Notes under the pieces: model-generated
Database searches by the model: none
What the model was told of the DNA's origin: nothing
Seen by the model: the letters and a program-made list of their open reading frames with translations, nothing else
Position numbers and translations under genes: made by a program
Shown here: positions 22,182-34,394 of the stretch, in pieces
Layout: each line of letters opens with the position of its first letter
How positions within the stretch are numbered: position 1 is the stretch's first letter
DNA from: Delphinapterus leucas
Taxonomy: Eukaryota; Chordata; Mammalia; Artiodactyla; Monodontidae
Length of the DNA: 64,000 bases
Reading direction: 5' to 3'
Assembly: GCF_002288925.2 (NCBI RefSeq)
Contig: NW_022097993.1
Span: 12,386,122 to 12,450,121, forward strand

Positions 22182-25100
22182 ATGACACATTAAACAAAAT
22201 GGACTTAATTGATATTTATAGGACATTCCATCCAAAAACAACAGAATACACTTTCTTTTCAAGTGCTCTTGGAACATTCTCAAGAATAGATCATATCTTG
22301 CGTCACAAATCAACCCTTGGTAAATTTAAGAAAATTGAAATCGTATCAAGTATCTTTTCCAACCACAACGCTATAAGACTAGATATCAATTACAGGAAAA
22401 AATCTGTAAAATACAAACACATGGAGGCTAAACAATACACTACTAAATAACCAAGAGATCACTGAAGAATTCAAAGAGGAAATAAAAACAAACCTAGAAA
22501 CAAATGACAATGAAAACACGACGACCCAAAACCTATGGGAGCAGCAAAAGCAGTTCTAAGAGGGAAGTTTACAGCAATACAATCCTACCTCAAGAAACAA
22601 GAAACATCTCAAATAAACAACCTAACCTTACACCTAAAGCAATCAGAGAAAGAAGAACAAAAATCCCCCAAAGTTAGCAGAAGGAAAGAAATCATAAAGA
22701 TCAGATCAGAAATAAATGAAAAAGAAATGAAGGAAATGATAGCAAAGATCAATAAAACTAAAGGCTGGTTCTTTGAGAAGATAAACAAAATTGATAAACC
22801 ACAAGTCAGACTCATCAAGAAAAAAAGGGAGAAGACTCAAATCAACAGAATTAGAAATGAAAAAAGAGAAGTAACAACTGACACTGCAGAAATACAAAGA
22901 ATCATGAGAGATTACTACAAGCAACTTTATGCCAATAAAATGGACAATATGAAAGAAATCGAGAAATTCTTAGAAAAGCACAACCTTCCCAGACTGAACC
23001 AGGAAGAAATAGAAAATAAAAAGAGACCGATGACAAGCACTGAAATTGAAACTGTGATTTAAAATCTTCCAACAAACAAAAGCCCAGGACCAGATGGCTT
23101 CACAGGCGAATTCTATCAAACATTTAGAGAAGAGCTAACACCTATCCTTCTCAAACTCTTCCAAAATATAGTAGAGGGAGGAACACTCCCAAACTCATTC
23201 TATGAGGCCACCATCACCCTGATACCAAAACCAGACAAAGATGTCACAAAAAAAGAAAAATACAGGCCATTTTCATTTATGAACATAGCTGCAAAAATCC
23301 TTAATAAAATACAAGCAAACAGAATCCAACAGCACATTAAAAGGATCATACCACATGATCAAGTGAGGTTTATCTCAGGAATGCAAGGATTCTTCAATAT
23401 ATGCAAATCAATCAATGTGATACACCATATTAACAAACTGAAGGATAAAAACCATATGGTAATCTCAATACATGCAGGAAAAGTTTTTGACAAAATTCAA
23501 CCCCCATTTATGATAAAAACCCTCCAGAAAGTAGGCAAGAGGGAGCTTACCCAAACATATTAAAGGCCATATATGACAAACCCATAGCCAACATCGTTCT
23601 CAATGGTGAAAAACTAAAACCATTTCCTCTAAAATCAGGAACAAACAAGGATGCTCACTCTCACCACTTTTATTTAACACAGCTTTGGAAATTTTAGTCA
23701 CAGCAATCAGAGAAGAAAAATAAATAAAAGGAATCCAAATCAGAAAAGAAGTAAAACTGTCACTGTTTGCAGGTGACATGATACTATACATAGAGAATCT
23801 AAAGATGCTAGCAGAAAACTATTAGAGCTAATCAATGAATTTGGTAAAGTAGCAGGATACAAAATTAATACACAGAAATCTCTTGCATTCCTATACACTA
23901 ATGATGCAAAATCTGAAAGAGAAATTAAGGAAACACTCCCATTTACTGTTGCAACAAAAAGAATAAAATACCTAGGAATAAACCTACCTAAGGAGACAAA
24001 AGACCTGTATGCAGAAAACTATAAGACACTGATGAAAGAAATTAAAGACGATACAAACAGATGGAGAGATATACCATGTTCTTGGGTTGCAAGAATCGAC
24101 ATTGTGAAAATGACTATACTATCCAAAGCAATCTACAGATTCAATGTAATCCCTATCTAACTGCCAATGACATTTTTCACAGAACTAGAACAAAAAATCT
24201 CACAACTTGTATGGAAACACAGAAGACCCCCAATAGCCAAAGCAATCTTGAGAAAGAAAACGGAGCTGGAGGAATCAGGCTCCCTGACTTCAGACTATAC
24301 TACAAAGCTACAGTAATCAAGACAGTATGGTACTGGCACAGAAACAGAAAAATAGATCAATGGAACAGGATAGAAAGCCCAGAGATAAACCCACACACAC
24401 ATGGTCATCTTATTTTTGATAAAGGAGGCAAGAATATACAATGGAGAAAAGGCAGCCTCTTCAGTAAGTGGTGCTGGGAAAACTGGACAGCTACATGCAA
24501 AAGAATGAAATTAGAACATTCTCTAACACCATACACAAAAATAAACTCAAGATGGATTAAAGACCTAAAGGTAAGACTGGACACTATGAAACTCTTAGAG
24601 GAAAACATAGGAAGAACAGTCTTTGACATAAATCACAGCAAGATCCTTTTTGACCCACCTCCTAGAGAAATGGAAATACAAACAAAAACAAACAAATGGG
24701 ATCTAATGAAACTTCAAAGCTTTTGCACAGCAAAGGAAAATATAAACAAGATGAAAAGACAACACTCAAAATGGGAGAAAGTATTTGCAAATGAAGCAAC
24801 TGACAGAGGATTAATCTCCAAAATTTACAAGAAGCTCATGCAGTTCAATATGAAAAAAACAAACAATCCAATCTAAAAATGGGCAGAAGACCTAAATCGA
24901 CTTTTTCCAAAGAAAATATACAGATTGCCAACAAACACATGAAAGGATGCTCAACATCACTAATCACTAGAGAAATGCAAATCAAAACTACAGTGAGGTA
25001 CCACTAGTCAGAATGGGCATCATCAAAAAATCTACAAACAGTAAATCCTGGAAAGGGTGTGGAGAAAAGGGAACCCTCTTGCACTGTTAGTGGGAATGTA

Positions 25101-25854
25101 AATTGATACAGCCACTATGGAGAACAGTATGGAGGTTTCTTAAAAAACTAAAAATAGAACTACCATATGACCCAGCAATACCAATACTGGGCAGATACCC
25201 TGAAAAAACCATAATTCAAAAAGACACATGCACCCCAATGTTCACTGCAGCACTATTTACAATAGCCAGGTAATGGAAACAACCTAAGTGTCCATCGACA
25301 GATGAATGGACAAAGAAGATGTGGCACATACATACAATGGAACATTACTTAGTCATAGAAAGAAACAAAGCTGAGTTATTTGTAGTGAGGTGGATGGACC
25401 TAGAGACTGTCATACAGAGTGAATTAAGTCAGAAAGAGAAAAACAAATACCGTATGCTAACACATATATATGGAATCTAAAAAAAAGGGTTCTGAAGAAC
25501 CTAGGGGCAGGGCAGGAATAAAGATGCAGATGCAGAGAATAGACTTGAGGACACAGGGAGGGGGAAGGGGAAGCTTGGACAAAGTGAGAGAGTGGCATGG
25601 ACATATATACACTACCAAATGTAGAATAGATAGCTAGTGGGAAGCAGCCATATAGCACAGGGCAATCAGCTCAGTGCTTTGTGACCACCTAGAGGGGTGG
25701 GCTAGGGAGGGTGGGAGGGAGGCGCAAGAGGGGGGACATATGGGGATATATGTATATGTATAACTGATTCACTTTGTTATAAAGCAGAAACTAACACAGC
25801 ATTGTAAAGCAATTATACTCCAATAAAGATGTTAAAATAAAAAATAAATTTAAA
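22182..25854 (+). mobile_element. 5'-truncated L1, the 3' part of a U6-L1 chimera
   Basis: L1 sequence starts at ATGACACATTAAAC. The same segment occurs inside ORF2 of the other L1 at 15919-15934, so this copy begins inside the endonuclease domain. It runs through RT and the C-terminus to the ORF2 stop at 25478-25480. A G-rich 3' UTR follows (tracts at 25694-25733), then CAATAAAGATGTTAAAAT and an A-rich tail up to the right TSD (25855-25869). ORF1, the 5' UTR and the first part of ORF2 are absent because reverse transcription switched template to U6 RNA. The insertion of about 3.8 kb, U6 plus L1, lies inside an older L1. Confidence 0.92.
22190..25480 (+). pseudogene. Partial L1 ORF2 pseudogene within the chimera
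   Basis: Reading starts near LIDIYRTFHPKTTEYTFFS in the endonuclease domain, so the N-terminal catalytic Asn and Glu region is missing. The SDH motif near the endonuclease end reads SNH (22355-22363). In the RT domain the catalytic FADD is FAGD (GCA GGT GAC at 23769-23777), which removes one of the two metal-binding Asp residues. The first Cys of the C-terminal CX3CX7HX4C motif is Ser (TCC at about 25048), and a TAG interrupts the motif. Open pieces remain at 22199-22450, 22535-23062, 23279-23563 and 24061-24876. It is non-functional by several independent lesions. Confidence 0.88.
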
Positions 25855-25869
25855 AAAGAAGATATCGAG
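25855..25869. repeat. Right target-site duplication of the U6-L1 insertion
   Basis: AAAGAAGATATCGAG pairs with 22061-22075 and directly follows the A-rich L1 tail, confirming that the U6 and L1 parts entered as one unit. Confidence 0.85.
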
Positions 25870-26370
25870 TATTACTCAATCACGAGAAATAACAAAATCC
25901 TGTCATTTGTGACAACGTGAATGGCTCTTGAGTGCACAATACTAAGTGAAATAAGTCAGGCAGAGAAAGACAAATACTATATGATATGACTTACATATGG
26001 AATCTAGAAAAGCCGAGCTCATGGAAACAGAGTACAGTGGTGGTTACTAAGGGTGGGAGGCAGGAGAAATGAAGAGATGCTGGTCAAAGGGTACAAACTG
26101 CCAACTAGAAGATGAATTCCTTCCGGGGATCTATGGATAGCATTATGATTACAGATAACAATACTGTACTACATACTTGAAAGTCTCTGAGAGGTTAGAT
26201 CTGAAATGTTCTTACAACAACAAAAAGGTAATTATATGATGTGATGGAGTTGTTAGCTAACACTACAGTGGTAATCATATTGCAATGTATGTGTATCAAA
26301 TCAACACACTGTACACCTTCAACTTACATGACCTTATATATCAGGTATATCCCAATAAATTGGGGGAGAA
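25870..26370 (+). mobile_element. Older L1 3' fragment, right part (interrupted)
   Basis: This continues the L1 broken at 22075. Translated pieces read EYYSITRNNKILSF and LSEISQAEKDKYYM, followed by a 3' UTR (ATGGAATCTAGAAAAGCCGA, GGTGGTTACTAAGGGTGGGA) and a terminal CCCAATAAATTGGGGG near 26351-26366. It is more diverged than the inserted L1 and has yet another 3' UTR type. Confidence 0.8.
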
Positions 26371-27669
26371 AGGACTTAGATGAGACCCATTGACTCTGTG
26401 CAAATTCAGCAACCCAGAGTAGGAGGGTACCTCAGGTTTATCCTTACATTTTTATGAAAGTCAAGTATTGTAAAGCAATAAGAATCATGGAATTATGATT
26501 AATGTGAAATTGGGATAGTAAGGCCCCTACACGGGATGAACTAAGTTCTTTGAAGATAGTCTGAAAATAAATAATTTAAACAGCATCAAAGTTACACACT
26601 GAAAAAAGGTGAGAGGAGAAAGTAGCACCATTCCATTTACATTTTTATTATGTGGCTTGTTGAGAAAGCACTAAATATAGATTGCTTGGCTTCAAGCCTG
26701 GATCAATGATTCTTGGAGCTTTTTTTTTTTTCTTTTTTCCTTTGGGGAAGAGGGGTTTATATCTGCTATGTGATTCACCAAAGAGCAGAAATAGACTTTG
26801 GAAGAAATTCCAAATAGTAATTCCAGTTACTATCCATTAAAGGCAAAGAAGGAACATTTTAAATGATCAGTATTATCCCTGTAGAATAAATCATTGTCTT
26901 CAACTCATGGACTACAGGATCCCCTAACAGCTTTCTTCATTTAAACGGAGGCTTTACATTTTAATAAATTACTCTAAGCTGTGGAGTTTGTCATTTTGGC
27001 TTTGGGGAATGAAGTCTTTAAGTAAAACTGTGATGTGGCAAAGATACTGAAATACGTTTGACTTTCAAATAAAGGGAAAGCTCTTAGATACTTTTTCTTG
27101 TGAACAGACAGGTGACAGTGAGGATAAGCAGACGTGTCTTAAATACTGATGATAGGCACACAGAGTGTTCACAGGGGCTTGCACTTTTCATAGATTGGGG
27201 GCAGCCCTGCTACAATGTCTCACTGGAAATAGAGTAACTGGATTTTTTTAATGGAGAATGTGTCCATATGTGAACACATTGTGCTGACTCTTAACGTTTG
27301 ATTTCCTTTCCCTGTAGGGAGACAGCTCTAGTGTCTCTTTAGGGGGCGGGTATGAAGGAGACTTTCAAAGGCACTTGTGTCCAAATGCCATGCCAGAAGA
27401 AACACTGTTACCTTGGTTGTAATCTTGCTGTGTGGGCCCTTGCCTCACACAAATTCCTGGGCACTGGAGCACTCCTGGAGCAAAATTTTAACATTTGGAA
27501 TTTGGTAGAAGCTGATACCAAGGTGTTCACAGTATCAAGAATTTTTGGAAAAAGAAATCACACCTAATATATGAGGTTGATATATTCTGGAATAAAATAT
27601 GTTCTGTAGTGCGAGCAAAGAAAGGAAGAAAGGTAAAGTTTTTTGAATACTACCCATGATTCAGCTGTT
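26371..27669. other. Unique sequence, no gene called
   Basis: There is a T-rich run at about 26718-26740. A pyrimidine tract with AG at 27301-27317 looks like a splice acceptor, and a 71-codon frame opens at 27352. That frame is closed upstream by TAG at 27340-27342 and has no family resemblance, so I do not call an exon. Confidence 0.5.
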
Positions 27670-27830
27670 TTTTACACATTGAATTTAATACTGTTTGAGT
27701 AGTTTTTATTACATCCTCATTTTTATAACAGAGGGAAAGTAAGATGCAAAGGGCTAAGTGATATGGGTCAAGTCACCCCGTGATTAAGTAGAAACTGGAT
27801 TAGAAGCTATATTTGTAGTTTCAAACCTAG
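27670..27830 (+). mobile_element. MIR SINE
   Basis: CATTGAATTTAATACTG, CATCCTCATTTTTATAACAG, GAGGGAAAGTAAGATGCAAAG and AAGTCACCCCGTGATTAAGTAG follow the MIR core order (fragments quoted). It is diverged and non-coding. Confidence 0.7.
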
Positions 27831-29784
27831 AAAGAACCAGACCATCCCACACTCACTTGATGGTTACAGAAAGAATCGCAATGACTGACTTCCTGTGTCT
27901 GAAGATATCAGGGAAATTTTCTAACATGGCAGTCTACTCATGTTCAAGAATGAGAAGCCAGGAAACCACATGTAAGCAACATGAATTGCAACAGCAGTCA
28001 TTTCTTTTAGGATAAAGAAGAAAACAAAAATTATGCAAGTCTCCAGTTAGGTGTAAGTATCAGTACTTAATTTCCAAAAGAAATACACTATGTGTTTAAA
28101 AAATATGTTTTCTTTTAGTATTTTCAAAGCAACATTGCCTATCAAGACTTGAATATGATGACAAAGGTGGTAATTACCATGGAGCAAGAAGCACATAGCA
28201 AAATTTAATGGCAGATTTAGACGTTAACTGATATTAAGGCCTCAAACCTCAAAAACAATTTCGTGTAGTTTATGGGTCAGACTGACCTGTACAGGATCAA
28301 TTTTGACAGGAGTCAGAAATCAGAAATAGACTTATAAAGGGACAGAACATAGCTTAGGCACTGTCATGATAGAGAGAAACATGTAATTTTGAACCAGAGA
28401 TTTGCAGACTGCTATGCACTTTTCATAAAACATGGCGAAAAATCCAGTTTGAAAATTGCAATTTAGGAATACCATCTTCACTGACAAATAACTCAAATTT
28501 GAAGGCAAGAATTATAAAGTTTGGTTTGTTTCAAATTCATGTCAGCCAAGACATAAGCAAACAGTCATTAATATGAGGATGTCAAGAAGGAAATGATCCC
28601 AGAAACATTGTGTTACCCTTTTCCCTTCAGTGCTGAATCAAGTCATATTTACTGACTGTGTAAAATATGTTAAGGCAGAACCTGGTGCATAGTCTAAGTA
28701 GAAATAATAATAAACAAAATGTGTCTTAGTGGGCTTGTAGTAAATGTTTTAATGCCATTTCTAAGCTTCAGTCTTCAGGATTGAGATTGGGAAGAGGCAT
28801 CTCAGTTTCTAACCTCCTTTTCAGTTTGTAAAGGTATGAGGCAGATGGTTTGGGGCATACCATGAGTGACTTGGGATGATTCCGTGTGATAACTACATTT
28901 GGACCTCAGAGATTGCTGGAACATTAATGAACGGCCATTATGGTGCCTAAACCCAATTTCAGAGGGAGACACATTTGAATATTTTATCTCTTAGCACGGA
29001 AACACAATTACTATCTAATTAGTGATAAATTAGGTATTTTTATTAGACAATGTTTGTAAAGCACCTTACTATAATCTACATTACTGGGTATGAAGAGCTC
29101 AAAATGATACAGTCAACATTCAGCTATGGGTGGACATGAAACTCCTTTCTGTATTTATTTTAGAATCTTGGTTTTCTTCAACATGGTCCCAGTCTCAGTC
29201 AGTAGTGATTTGATAAATGTTCTCCAGCCCTACAGTTTTCTCAGTAACTTCCAGATTAAAACTTAGTGTCCTTTGGGTGAATACAGTCATATTCAAACAT
29301 TTCCATGACCTCTTTTCCCTTTCAACACTCTTCCCAAACTCCCTTTCCTCCTACTCTCAAACCTGACTTAAATCTGTGTCAGAAAAGACCAAAGAATATT
29401 TGCACAAAGGGAGCCTGTGAACAAATTGGTGACAGGCTGTGAGTCCAGTTTGGGTCACTTCTCTGTTGGTCAGTCCTCACCTCGTCTGTCCAATGAACAC
29501 ATCCAGCTTCGGACTCCATGGGTGGCCTGTTTGATGGTTTGGGGGCATCCAGCTAAGTAACCATCTACGGTCTCCTGACCTCATGCATCTCCCTGAAAAA
29601 TGGCCACCGCTAATGCACAGTCTATCCCCCTGCCTTCACAGGGTCCTCTGCCTCACTGGGTGGGACATGGGAGTCCCTTCCTTGGTCATCTTCAGACCCA
29701 TTAAAAATTACAGAATTCCCATCCTGTTCATTTTGACTTTGCAGGAACCTGAGGGAAGAGTGATTTTTTACCTTTCCTTTAATT
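27831..29784. other. Unique sequence, nothing recognised
   Basis: No gene, RNA or confident repeat was seen. A C/T-rich patch near 29260-29370 might be a remnant of L2, but the match is too weak to call. Confidence 0.45.
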
Positions 29785-30530
29785 AATTATTTTTTAATAG
29801 ATATTTGTTGGAGTATAATTGCTTCACAGTGCCATGTTAGTTTCTGTTGCACAACAAAGCCAATCAGCCATATGAATACACATGTCCCCATATCCCCTCC
29901 CTCTTGTGTCTCCCTCCCTCCCATCCTCTCTATCCCACCCCTCTAGGTCTTTGTAAAGCACCGAGCAGATCTCCCTGTGCTATGCTGCTGCTTCCCACCA
30001 GCCAGCTATTTTACATTTGGTAGTGTATGTATGTCGATGCTACTCTCACTTCGCCCCAGCTTCACCCTCCCAGCCTATGTCCTCAAGTCCATTCTCTATG
30101 TCTACCTCTTTATTCCTGCCCTGCAACTAGGTTTATCAGTACCATTTTTTTTTTTAGATACCATATATATGCGTTAGCATATGGTATTTGTTTTCTCTTT
30201 CTGACTTACTTTACTCTGTATGACAGACTCTAGGTCCATCCACCTCACTACAAAAAAAATCAATTTCGTTTCTTTTTATGGCTGAGTAATATTCCATTGT
30301 ATATATGTGCCACATCTTCTTTATCCATTCATCTATCGATGGACATTTAGGTTGCTTCCATGTCCTGGCTATTCTAAATAGTGCTGCAATGAACATTGGG
30401 GTGCATGTTTCTTTTTGAATTATGGTTTTCTCAGGGTATATGCCCAGTAGTGGGATTGCTGGGTCATATGGTAATTCTATTTTTAGTTTTTTAAGGAATC
30501 TCCATACTTTTCTCCATAGTGGTTGTATCA
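29785..30530 (-). mobile_element. 5'-truncated L1 on the minus strand
   Basis: Read on the minus strand, the element starts at [20 protein letters not shown] in the ORF2 C-terminal region. It continues through PIYPEK-like, [17 protein letters not shown] and EYYSAIKRNEI to a stop near 30211, then a C-rich (G-rich on its own strand) 3' UTR at about 29890-29945, and ends at TTGGAGTATAATTGC (29808-29822), the reverse complement of the L1 tail. The 106-codon frame at 30211-30531 is relatively intact, so the copy is not very old. I see no clear TSD. Confidence 0.9.
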
Positions 30531-32169
30531 CCTAATTTATTTTACAACTCTCTAATCTCTCTACAGCCCTTTGATGGTATTGGAGAGTGGGGTAATAAGA
30601 GACAAGGTACATCCTAGCCAGGGAACTCGGTGCTAATCCCCCTTGTGAGTCGAAATCCTGAAATGTGGGAGGGAGACACATCCACAGGTGGGAACAGGGA
30701 AGGCTAATGACCTCGGTTCTTCTCCCTACACACTGTCCTCAAAAGTTCCTCTCCTCCCTCCAGCCTCTGACCCAATCTCACCTCGCTACACTCATCCCTA
30801 GTATCTTCCTGAAGGCAAACTCCAGTGAATCCACTTGGCCTCATGTTCACCTGGGGAAGAAGAGAGTCTGGTCCGAGGGAATTAAGGTTCTTTAATTTAG
30901 GAGCTGAAGAGTTAACCACTATGGTTGTCAGCTTGGAGATCCCACTACGTAATCCGGCAAACTCATCTTAGGGTTGAAAGGGTCAATCTCTAAAGGAAGA
31001 GAAGGAAGGGAAGTTTTTGATGATATGGCCTCCCTGTGTTAAAAACTACTATGTTAGCCCTTAGACCTAAGCCACTCAAAATCCATAGTCAGAAATATGA
31101 GCTGGGGAGTGCAAACTAAAAGATGTGGACTTGACTTGTGTTCCCAAATGTGGGACAGAGCACAAGCTTTTCATCGCTTTGCTGCTTCCCCAATTCACTG
31201 AAATGACATCAAATATATTTTTAAGATAAGTCCCAAGGTCCAAGTAGAAATTTTGAGACCCTGGATGAAGATGGAATGAGACTGGAAGAGAAACCAGAGT
31301 AGAGCCAACTTCCTTCAAGGTGAGAGGTGAGCATTGTTGTTTTCAAAGAAGCGCTGGAGAACTTTCAGAGTCACTAAAGGAATTAAATGAAGAGGAGTTA
31401 GTCAGGTGCCCTCCTCCTGTTTAGATGCACATAGACTAATTGAGTTAAAGCTTGAGAAGTCTCCAAAGAAAGTGCCTGATCTGTCTGGGGAGGGCTCCAA
31501 ATATCGATTTGGGAGCTGAAGAAAGAATCAGAGTGGAGGATAGGGGGAATCTAGACTCCCACAAACGATACGGAAGAAGGGCTCACACAAGGGAAGGCAG
31601 CGCTGTCCAAGAGGGAAGTTAAGCTGGGAATTGCTTGGTCTGCCTGCTTGTTCCCTGCCTATGTGCCCTCAGAGGAAGCCTGCCTCCTACAGACCTCTGC
31701 CTGGTAATGCAGACCCTGCAAGGAGCCCTTGCAGCCAAGGGGAGACTACCCATGGGATTCTTCCATGTCAGATGTATAGATACAAACAAAACACAAACAA
31801 ACCATGTATTTCATCCACTAATATGGACTGACAAATGAGCATCTCAAGGCTTCTGAAGAAAACCAATGGCAAAAAGAAAAATACCAGGAAGTAGATAGAG
31901 AATGGCAGACTCTAGAGGAAATAGAAACAATTAGGGGAAGAAAATAATTTCACATTTTTCTAATTGTTGTCCTCAGGGAGATTTGATAGCATATTGCATA
32001 CATGGACAAAGAATAGGATGTTCTGTAGAAAGAATGAGTCAAAAAGTGAGAAAACATCCTTGGAAATTGAAATTATAATTGCCTTAAATTTTAAAAAAAA
32101 TATCAAAAGAACTACTCAATGATAGAGTGAAGATACTGAATGCTGAATTAGTGACCTGGAAGATAAAGA
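30531..32169. other. Unique sequence, nothing recognised
   Basis: The base composition is mixed, with moderately GC-rich patches at 30650-30880 and 31620-31750. Small frames on both strands lack domain resemblance and splice context. No repeat was identified with confidence. Confidence 0.45.
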
Positions 32170-32360
32170 GCTAACATTAGTTTTTCATTTGCTATGAACT
32201 CATTTACCCCACATAACATTCCTACAAGGTAGGTACCATTGTTATTACCCTCATTTTATGGATGGAGACTCACAGACAACACAGAGATTAAGTAATTAGC
32301 CAAAGGTCATACAGCAAGTAAGCGGCAAGGACAAAATTCTAACTGTGGCAGTCTGTAGTG
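32170..32360 (+). mobile_element. MIR SINE, well preserved
   Basis: AACTCATTTACCCCACATAA, TACAAGGTAGGTACCATTG, CTCATTTTATGGATGGAGAC, AGATTAAGTAATTAGCCAAA and GGTCATACAGCAAGTAAGCG match the MIR consensus in order. The end is near GGCAGTCTG (32349). Confidence 0.88.
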
Positions 32361-32839
32361 TAGAAAAAGGTAAATATATGGAAATTAAAGGGAGAAAAAT
32401 TAAGAGATGTGGGAAGATCTAGAAAATCCATCATCCTTCTTATAGGAATGTTAGAAAGGATGAGGAAATAATCTAAGAAATAATAGAAGAAATTTTCATG
32501 GTGTTGAAGAAAGATTAGAATCTAGAGCTACATGAAAACAACTTTTGGAAAAAAAGAAAAAAAACCCCACTTGGACACAAACTCTATGTAAAATACAAAG
32601 ATGATTAGAAATACTAAACATTATGGAGAGTTTAAACTATCATCTATGAAAAACCACAAACCAGAGTCCCATGCAATGCTACGTGGTGGGGGTCAGTGGT
32701 GACTCTAAAGTTTGTAGGGAGGATGACTTAATCCCAGAAGCTTATTTCTGGGAATGAAAATGCAAAAGGAAGAGATCTTTGGATGGAATCCAGATCACGT
32801 AAGTCCTCTGCCCCAACTCTCCAGTTTCTATTTCACGCC
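32361..32839. other. Unique AT-rich sequence
   Basis: A-rich, with nothing recognised. Confidence 0.45.
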
Positions 32840-33350
32840 AAGTAATTCAGTCCTGACAAAGGCCCACAAGGCTTTCTATATTTTGCATCTTGTTGTCTCC
32901 ATCTCTGAAATTGCTGTCACTCCTCGCTGGTCATACTGGCCATCTTGCTGATCCTAGATGGCTCCAACTCCAGGCCTTTGCAGCCCCTCTTCTGACGAAT
33001 CTCTTCCCCAAATATCCACCCAGCTCACTCCTTCACACCCATGAGGTTTATACTCAGCTGTCACCTGAGGGACTCCTTCCTTAGGAACTCTATGTAGAGT
33101 TCCCTTCCTCTCACCTCCCCATTATCTATAGCCTTCTCCCTGTTTTATCTTTCTTCATAGTGTTTATGACATAGCCTGTGTAGCATATTCTGTAATTTGC
33201 TGATCGTATTTATTGTTTGCCTCCTTCCACTGGAATATAACTTCCAGATGTGTGTCTATTTAGTGCACCGTTGTATCTCAGGCATCCAGAACAGTACCAG
33301 ACACACAGAAGACCTTCAACATACTTTTGGTGAATGAATGTTGAACACTC
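32840..33350 (+). mobile_element. L2 LINE 3' end
   Basis: The L2 landmarks run in order: CAGGCCTTTGCAGCC, CTCACTCCTTCACACC, CTCAGCTGTCACCTGAGG, CTTTCTTCATAGTGTTTATG, CTGGAATATAACTTCC, ATCCAGAACAGTACCAGACA and the terminal TGGTGAATGAATGTTGAA (33330-33347). The small frames at 32754-33084 are L2 debris. Confidence 0.85.
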
Positions 33351-34394
33351 TGCAAGAATATGATTAGAGAATTTCAGAGGTAGGAAATAAAAGTTTCCAA
33401 AACAGGCAGATGAGTATTGATTTAAATTGTACTTATATGAGACAAGACTTTTAAAACCTACCTTATTATTTAATCCTGCTATATTACCTTCACTCTCTAC
33501 TGAATGTAAAAAAACACAAAATGGTAGTTAATTTTTAATTTCCCAGCCTAGTGATGTTCGTCTATGCTCTGAAAATGTATTCATTTCTATGTAGACCATA
33601 ATAGCTCCTCAATCAGAAACCTAGAATAAGGAAGACTACCATGACTAACTATTAGGTGACACTTGGAAATCAAAATGGCAGAACCAAGCTGGTTTCAAAC
33701 ATACGTATATAGTTTTGCTAAACCACTGCCATGGCAAAGATATGTTAGTGACTTCGAATATAAAAACTCATGCTGTGTAACAAGTTCTTTAAACCTTAAA
33801 ACATTCTTTGCAACCACATAGACTTGGTTTTAATGAATAGCTTGAGTTTTTTTTCTTATAACAAAATGAAAGAATAATTGAGTTTTCCTGGAAACATGGT
33901 TCCAAGACTACATCTCCCCTTACTTTTAGCTTACTTGCAGAATTCTGTAAACCCAGAGACATCATACTCTACATTTTCTAGAAAAGTGGAAAAATGAACC
34001 TAAAGATTGCAAACCAAATTTAAACAGATGCTAAAAGATAATTGCATACACGTAGAGAAGCAAATTCATATTGAAACAGGTTTTTCTATTTTGTAGTAAA
34101 AATACAGACGTCTCTTTTCTTTCTATATCCAAGGGAGGTAAAGAAATTATTTAATTCAAACTATTATTCCTTCTACCAAGTCACAAAAGTAGCATCATCA
34201 ATCTCACATTTGTTCATCAGTCATCTTTACCTGCATGTTGAAGGTCTAGCCAAACTTCAAGAAAAACTCTGATCTTCCATGTAACGTTTATTACTTCTTC
34301 TTGAAAGCAAAAGGATATTAGAAAAAAGTGTTATACCTCTCCACCCCCAGCCTCCTGTCTCCTCTTCCTAATTCTTACAAAGTGCACAGGTTTT
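33351..34394. other. Unique AT-rich sequence
   Basis: No gene or repeat recognised. Confidence 0.45.

Noticed and set aside
27301..27567. Exon with a splice-acceptor-like tract and 71-codon frame
   Set aside because: The frame is closed by TAG at 27340-27342 between the acceptor and the ATG. There is no donor-like end and no resemblance to a known protein.
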